Shown here piece after piece: positions 61,194-64,000 of a DNA stretch of 64,000 bases (position 1 is the first letter of the stretch; every line of letters starts with the position of its first letter). The DNA comes from Promicromonospora sukumoe (GTDB taxonomy: Bacteria; Actinomycetota; Actinomycetes; Actinomycetales; Cellulomonadaceae): NCBI RefSeq assembly GCF_014137995.1, contig NZ_JACGWV010000002.1, positions 1,116,001 to 1,180,000 of the forward strand. The letters are read 5' to 3'. Position numbers and translations under genes: made by a program. The notes below the pieces were generated by a model, which was not told the DNA's origin, did no database searches, and saw only the letters and a list, made by a program, of their open reading frames with translations.

Positions 61194-61199
61194 ACGATA
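61194..61199 (-). promoter_or_regulatory. -10 box for leaderless dnaX
   Basis: TATCGT on the minus strand ends 7 nt before the GTG at 61186. Confidence 0.55.
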
Positions 61200-61215
61200 G
61201 ACGCCACCACCGACA

Positions 61216-61257
61216 CTGACGACGTGGCCGTCCACAGGTGGACGGCCGCGTCGTCAG
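61216..61257 (-). terminator. Terminator hairpin between the small membrane gene and dnaX
   Basis: Twenty-nt arms at 61216-61235 and 61238-61257 with one mismatch and a 2-nt loop. It lies 7 bp past the stop of the upstream gene and about 17 bp before the dnaX -10 box, so it insulates dnaX. Confidence 0.82.
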
Positions 61258-61264
61258 CGCACGG

Positions 61265-61606
61265 TCAGGCCGCGGTCCCGCCGAGCGCCTGGGGCGTCCG
61301 CCGCACGCGCCGCGTCATGACCAGGCCGGGGATCCCGGTGCCCAGGAGGACCGGGAGCAGGACCGCGACCGCGACCCAGAGGAAGATCGCGAGGTACCCG
61401 TACGCGGCGGCGTCCGAGCTCGCGTTCGCCAGGCCGAGCAGCACGAAGCTCGCCACGAGCGCGACGACCTCGAAGGCCAGCAAGATCAGCGCGATCCAGA
61501 GCAGGACCGCCGCCCAGCGCCGGTAGCCGATGCTGACCGGACGCGGCGCGAGCGGTTGCCGGTCCGGCTCCCCGGCCGGGGACGGGGTGTGCTGCTGGTC
61601 TGACAT
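61265..61606 (-). CDS. Two-helix membrane protein, unknown
   Basis: 113 residues from the ATG at 61606; a GTG at 61615 is possible. A polar Pro-rich N-terminus precedes helices at WAAVLLWIALILLAFEVVAL-type and AIFLWVAVAVLLPVLLGTG segments, and the C-terminus is basic. No family recognised. It lies 18 bp after metI on the same strand but has its own terminator. Confidence 0.7.
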   Translation of the reverse strand: MSDQQHTPSPAGEPDRQPLAPRPVSIGYRRWAAVLLWIALILLAFEVVALVASFVLLGLANASSDAAAYGYLAIFLWVAVAVLLPVLLGTGIPGLVMTRRVRRTPQALGGTAA

Positions 61607-61624
61607 GTGGCTCACTCTCGCACG

Positions 61625-62287
61625 TCAGCGCCGCAGCGCCTTGCGCGCGAGCCCGTTGCCGAGCCACTGCACCGCCTGGACGATCACCACGATGATCACC
61701 ACCACGACGGCGGTCACCGCCCAGTCGTACTGGCGGTAGCCCTGCACGATCGCGAAGTCACCGAGGCCGCCGGCACCCAGGTAGCCGCCGATCGCGGACA
61801 TGTCGAGCACGCCGACGAACAGGAAGGTGTACCCGAGGATCAGGGGCGCGAGCGCCTCGGGGACCAGCACCGTCCGCACGATCCGGAACGGTGACGCGCC
61901 CATGGCCCGGGCGGCCTCGACCACACCGGGGTCGATCGAGACGAGGTTCTGCTCCACGAGCCGCGCGAAGACGAACGTGGCCATGAAGCACATCGCGAAG
62001 GTGAACGCCTCGATGCCGATCGTCGAGCCGATGACGGCGCGGGTCAGCGGGCCGAGCGCCACCAGGAAGATGATGAACGGGATGGGCCGGACGATGTTCA
62101 CCGCCAGGTTCAGCACCGCGAAGACGAACCGGTGCTGCAGCAGGTTGCCCGGCCGCGTCAGGTACAGCCCGAGCCCGAGCGCGAGGCCCAGGAAGCCGCC
62201 GATCAGCAGGGTGATCAGCACCATGTAGGCCGTCTGGCCCGCGGCCTCCCAGAGCAGCGGCGTCAGCCGTTCCCAGTCCTGGTTCAT
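61625..62287 (-). CDS. metI: Methionine ABC transporter permease
   Basis: 220 residues, five helices. MetI hallmarks: WEAAGQTAYMVLITLLIGGF, NIVRPIPFIIFLVALGPLTR, and the EAA loop VEAARAMGASPFRIVRTVLV. It imports D/L-methionine with MetN and MetQ. It overlaps metN by 4 nt (ATGA). Confidence 0.96.
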   Translation of the reverse strand: MNQDWERLTPLLWEAAGQTAYMVLITLLIGGFLGLALGLGLYLTRPGNLLQHRFVFAVLNLAVNIVRPIPFIIFLVALGPLTRAVIGSTIGIEAFTFAMCFMATFVFARLVEQNLVSIDPGVVEAARAMGASPFRIVRTVLVPEALAPLILGYTFLFVGVLDMSAIGGYLGAGGLGDFAIVQGYRQYDWAVTAVVVVIIVVIVQAVQWLGNGLARKALRR

Positions 62288-63336
62288 GCGTCCGCCCTCC
62301 CGTGATCGTCCACCCAGGTGAGGGCGCGCAGGGCCGCGACGGCGGCCTCCACGGAGCCGCCGTCGCCGACGAGCTCCACCGTCAGCGACCCGTACGGCCG
62401 CTCCGCGACCTCCGTGATGCCGCCGTACACGACCGTGCCGTCCACGCCGTGCTCGCGCAGGGTGCGCGTCAGCACGGCCGACGAGCCGGCCACCTCGTCC
62501 ACACCCACGGTCACGATGTGGCCGGAGTGCCGCGTCCGCAGGCGCGCCAGCACCTCGGGCGACGGCCGGTCGCGCAGCGCGAGGGCGACGAACCGCCGCG
62601 TGGTGTCGTGCCGAGGCGAGCTGAAGACCTGGTAGGCCTCCCCCACCTCGACGACGCGCCCCCGCTCCATCACCGCGACGCGGTGGCAGATCGAGCGCAC
62701 CACGTCCATCTCGTGCGTGATGACGACCACGGTGATCCCGAGCTCACGGTTGACGCGCTGGAGCAGGTCCAGCACGTCGCGCGTGGTCTCGGGGTCCAAG
62801 GCCGACGTCGCCTCGTCGGCCAGCAGGATGCGCGGGTTGGTGGCGAGCGCCCGGGCGATCCCGACGCGCTGCTTCTGCCCGCCCGACAGCGTGGACGGGT
62901 ACACGCCCGCCTTGTCCGCCAGGCCGACGAAGTCCAGCAGCTCGGCCACCCGGGCGTCCCGCTTGGCGCGCGGCCAGCCGGCGACCTCCAGCGGGTAGGC
63001 GACGTTCCCCGAGACGGTCCGGGAGGCCAGCAGGTTGAACTGCTGGAAGACCATCCCGATCCCGGCCCGGACCGGCCGCAGGCGCGCCTCGCTCAGCGAG
63101 CCGAGCGAGAGGCCGTCGACCACCACGTCGCCGCCGGTGGTGCGTTCGAGTGCGTTGATCAGGCGCACCAGGGTGGACTTGCCCGCACCCGACTGCCCGA
63201 TGACGCCGAAGATCTCGCCCGTCCGGATGTCGAGGGTGACCTCGTCGACGGCGCGCACCTCGGCGCCCTTCCCCCGGCCCGGGAACACCTTGCTGGCGCC
63301 CTCGAACCGGATGATGCTGCCGGTCGCCGCAGGCAT
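62284..63336 (-). CDS. metN: Methionine ABC transporter ATP-binding protein
   Basis: 350 residues from the ATG at 63336. Walker A IGQSGAGKSTLVRLINALE, signature TLSGGQKQRVGIARALA, Walker B ILLADEATSALDPETTRDVL, switch VVVITHEMDVVRSICH. The C-terminal NIL/ACT-like domain (GHIVTVGVDEVAGSSAVLTR) senses methionine for trans-inhibition. The ATG shares one base with the metQ stop. Confidence 0.97.
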   Translation of the reverse strand: MPAATGSIIRFEGASKVFPGRGKGAEVRAVDEVTLDIRTGEIFGVIGQSGAGKSTLVRLINALERTTGGDVVVDGLSLGSLSEARLRPVRAGIGMVFQQFNLLASRTVSGNVAYPLEVAGWPRAKRDARVAELLDFVGLADKAGVYPSTLSGGQKQRVGIARALATNPRILLADEATSALDPETTRDVLDLLQRVNRELGITVVVITHEMDVVRSICHRVAVMERGRVVEVGEAYQVFSSPRHDTTRRFVALALRDRPSPEVLARLRTRHSGHIVTVGVDEVAGSSAVLTRTLREHGVDGTVVYGGITEVAERPYGSLTVELVGDGGSVEAAVAALRALTWVDDHGRADA

Positions 63337-64000
63337 CAGGAGGCGTCCTCCTGGATGCCGGCCAGGATCTCCTGCAGCTCGGCCGCGGAGTTGTCCTTGA
63401 TGACGCCGGTGCCGCCCGAGGCCTCGACCACGCCCTCCTCGACCTCCGGGGAGTGGTAGATCTCGACGAGCTGCTGGAACACCTCGTTGTCCGCGTCGTC
63501 GCCACGGGCGACCCACACGTTGATGTACGGCTCGGCGGCCGAGGCGTCCGGGTCGTCGGAGAAGATGGCGTCGTCGGAGGTCAGGTCGGCGTCGCCCACG
63601 AAGTCGTTGTTGATGATCGAGGCGTCGACGTCCTGCAGCGCGAGCGCCGTCTGGGCCGCGTCGACCGGGGTCACGGTGACCTTCGACTCGTCCTCCAGCA
63701 CGTCGGCCGGCGTGGAGAAGGCGCTGCCGCCGTCACGCAGCGTCACCAGGCCGGCCTCCTGCAGCACGAGCAGTGCGCGGGCCTGGTTCGTGTCGTCGTT
63801 GGGGATGGCGACCTCGCCGCCCTCGGGGATGGCCTCGACGCTGTCGTGCTTCAGCGAGTAGAGACCCAGCGGGTAGACGGCGGTGGCCGCGATCGGCGTC
63901 AGGTCCGAGCCCGTGGCCGTGTTGTAGTTGGCGAGGAACTGCAGGTGCTGGAACTGGTTCAGGTCCAGGTCGCCGTCGGTCAGGCCCTGGTTGGGCAGCT
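63336..64000 (-). CDS. metQ: Methionine-binding NlpA/MetQ lipoprotein (5' end off window)
   Basis: The 221 C-terminal codons are present; the N-terminus with its lipobox lies beyond the right edge. NlpA landmarks: LDLNQFQHLQFLANYN, IAATAVYPLGLYSLKHDSVE, EGGEVAIPNDDTNQARALLV, IINNDFVGDADL and AAEPYINVWVARGDDADNEV. It is the extracytoplasmic receptor delivering methionine to MetNI. First gene of the metQNI operon; any promoter or SAM riboswitch would lie outside the window. Confidence 0.95.
   Translation of the reverse strand, partial: LPNQGLTDGDLDLNQFQHLQFLANYNTATGSDLTPIAATAVYPLGLYSLKHDSVEAIPEGGEVAIPNDDTNQARALLVLQEAGLVTLRDGGSAFSTPADVLEDESKVTVTPVDAAQTALALQDVDASIINNDFVGDADLTSDDAIFSDDPDASAAEPYINVWVARGDDADNEVFQQLVEIYHSPEVEEGVVEASGGTGVIKDNSAAELQEILAGIQEDAS

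Overview
The window is a stretch of very G+C-rich chromosome from an actinobacterium. GlnR, a Crp/GlxR-type regulator, DUF2516, DUF5063, DUF4177, a mycothiol-era style of gene order and the many TAnnnT boxes placed 6-8 nt before start codons all point to that phylum. A GH18 chitinase with a CBM5/12 module and the general gene content suggest Micrococcales, perhaps Promicromonosporaceae (Cellulosimicrobium, Isoptericola, Promicromonospora). That family placement is inference. No phage, integrase, intact insertion sequence or CRISPR array was seen.

Left part (1-22.7 kb): an ECF sigma factor with a membrane partner that runs off the left edge; a secreted chitinase; a large LuxR-type regulator; a dtd/asparaginase/DUF2516 operon; a PadR-controlled membrane protein; an FUSC-type membrane protein; YgfZ, a nitrobindin-like protein and a 37-residue membrane peptide divergent from a DsrE protein; a thioredoxin-DUF4395 pair; YceI; GlnR; an alpha/beta hydrolase; endonuclease III; the methylcitrate-cycle operon prpD-prpB-prpC; and a Crp-family regulator. 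PrpC, PrpD and PrpB together oxidise propionyl-CoA to pyruvate and succinate.

Island (22.7-28.4 kb): a visibly more A/T-rich block holds a 1377-residue secreted protein combining a lysozyme-like domain, a golvesin/xanthan-lyase-type domain and an SGNH esterase. With it are a small membrane-anchored protein, a LysR-type DNA-binding domain that lacks its effector domain, and a small secreted peptidoglycan-binding protein. It sits between crp and the ponA cluster and is the best candidate for an undescribed system.

Middle (28.6-50.8 kb): metallophosphoesterase and class A PBP; DUF4177-RidA; tRNA-Pro(CGG) with a terminator and an extra 29-bp-arm hairpin; an FAD reductase; a DUF4232 lipoprotein; a LamG protein; DAHP synthase preceded by a leaderless leader peptide rich in Trp, Tyr and Phe codons and a terminator hairpin (attenuator); a glutamine amidotransferase; two ABC-2 systems headed by a YtrA-type GntR repressor; lysC (with an internal beta-subunit start) and asd; a DUF4143 ATPase behind a 57-bp composite palindrome; TauE; recR and DUF5063.

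Right part (50.8-64 kb): an ABC-2 exporter; a serine hydrolase; a MarR-NADAR-nucleotidyltransferase operon that looks like an ADP-ribose or nucleic-acid repair module; an OhrR-like regulator with a VOC protein and a divergent 58-residue protein; NUDIX-dnaX; and the methionine importer metQ-metN-metI, whose metQ is cut by the right edge. recR and dnaX, usually near neighbours, are about 8 kb apart here.
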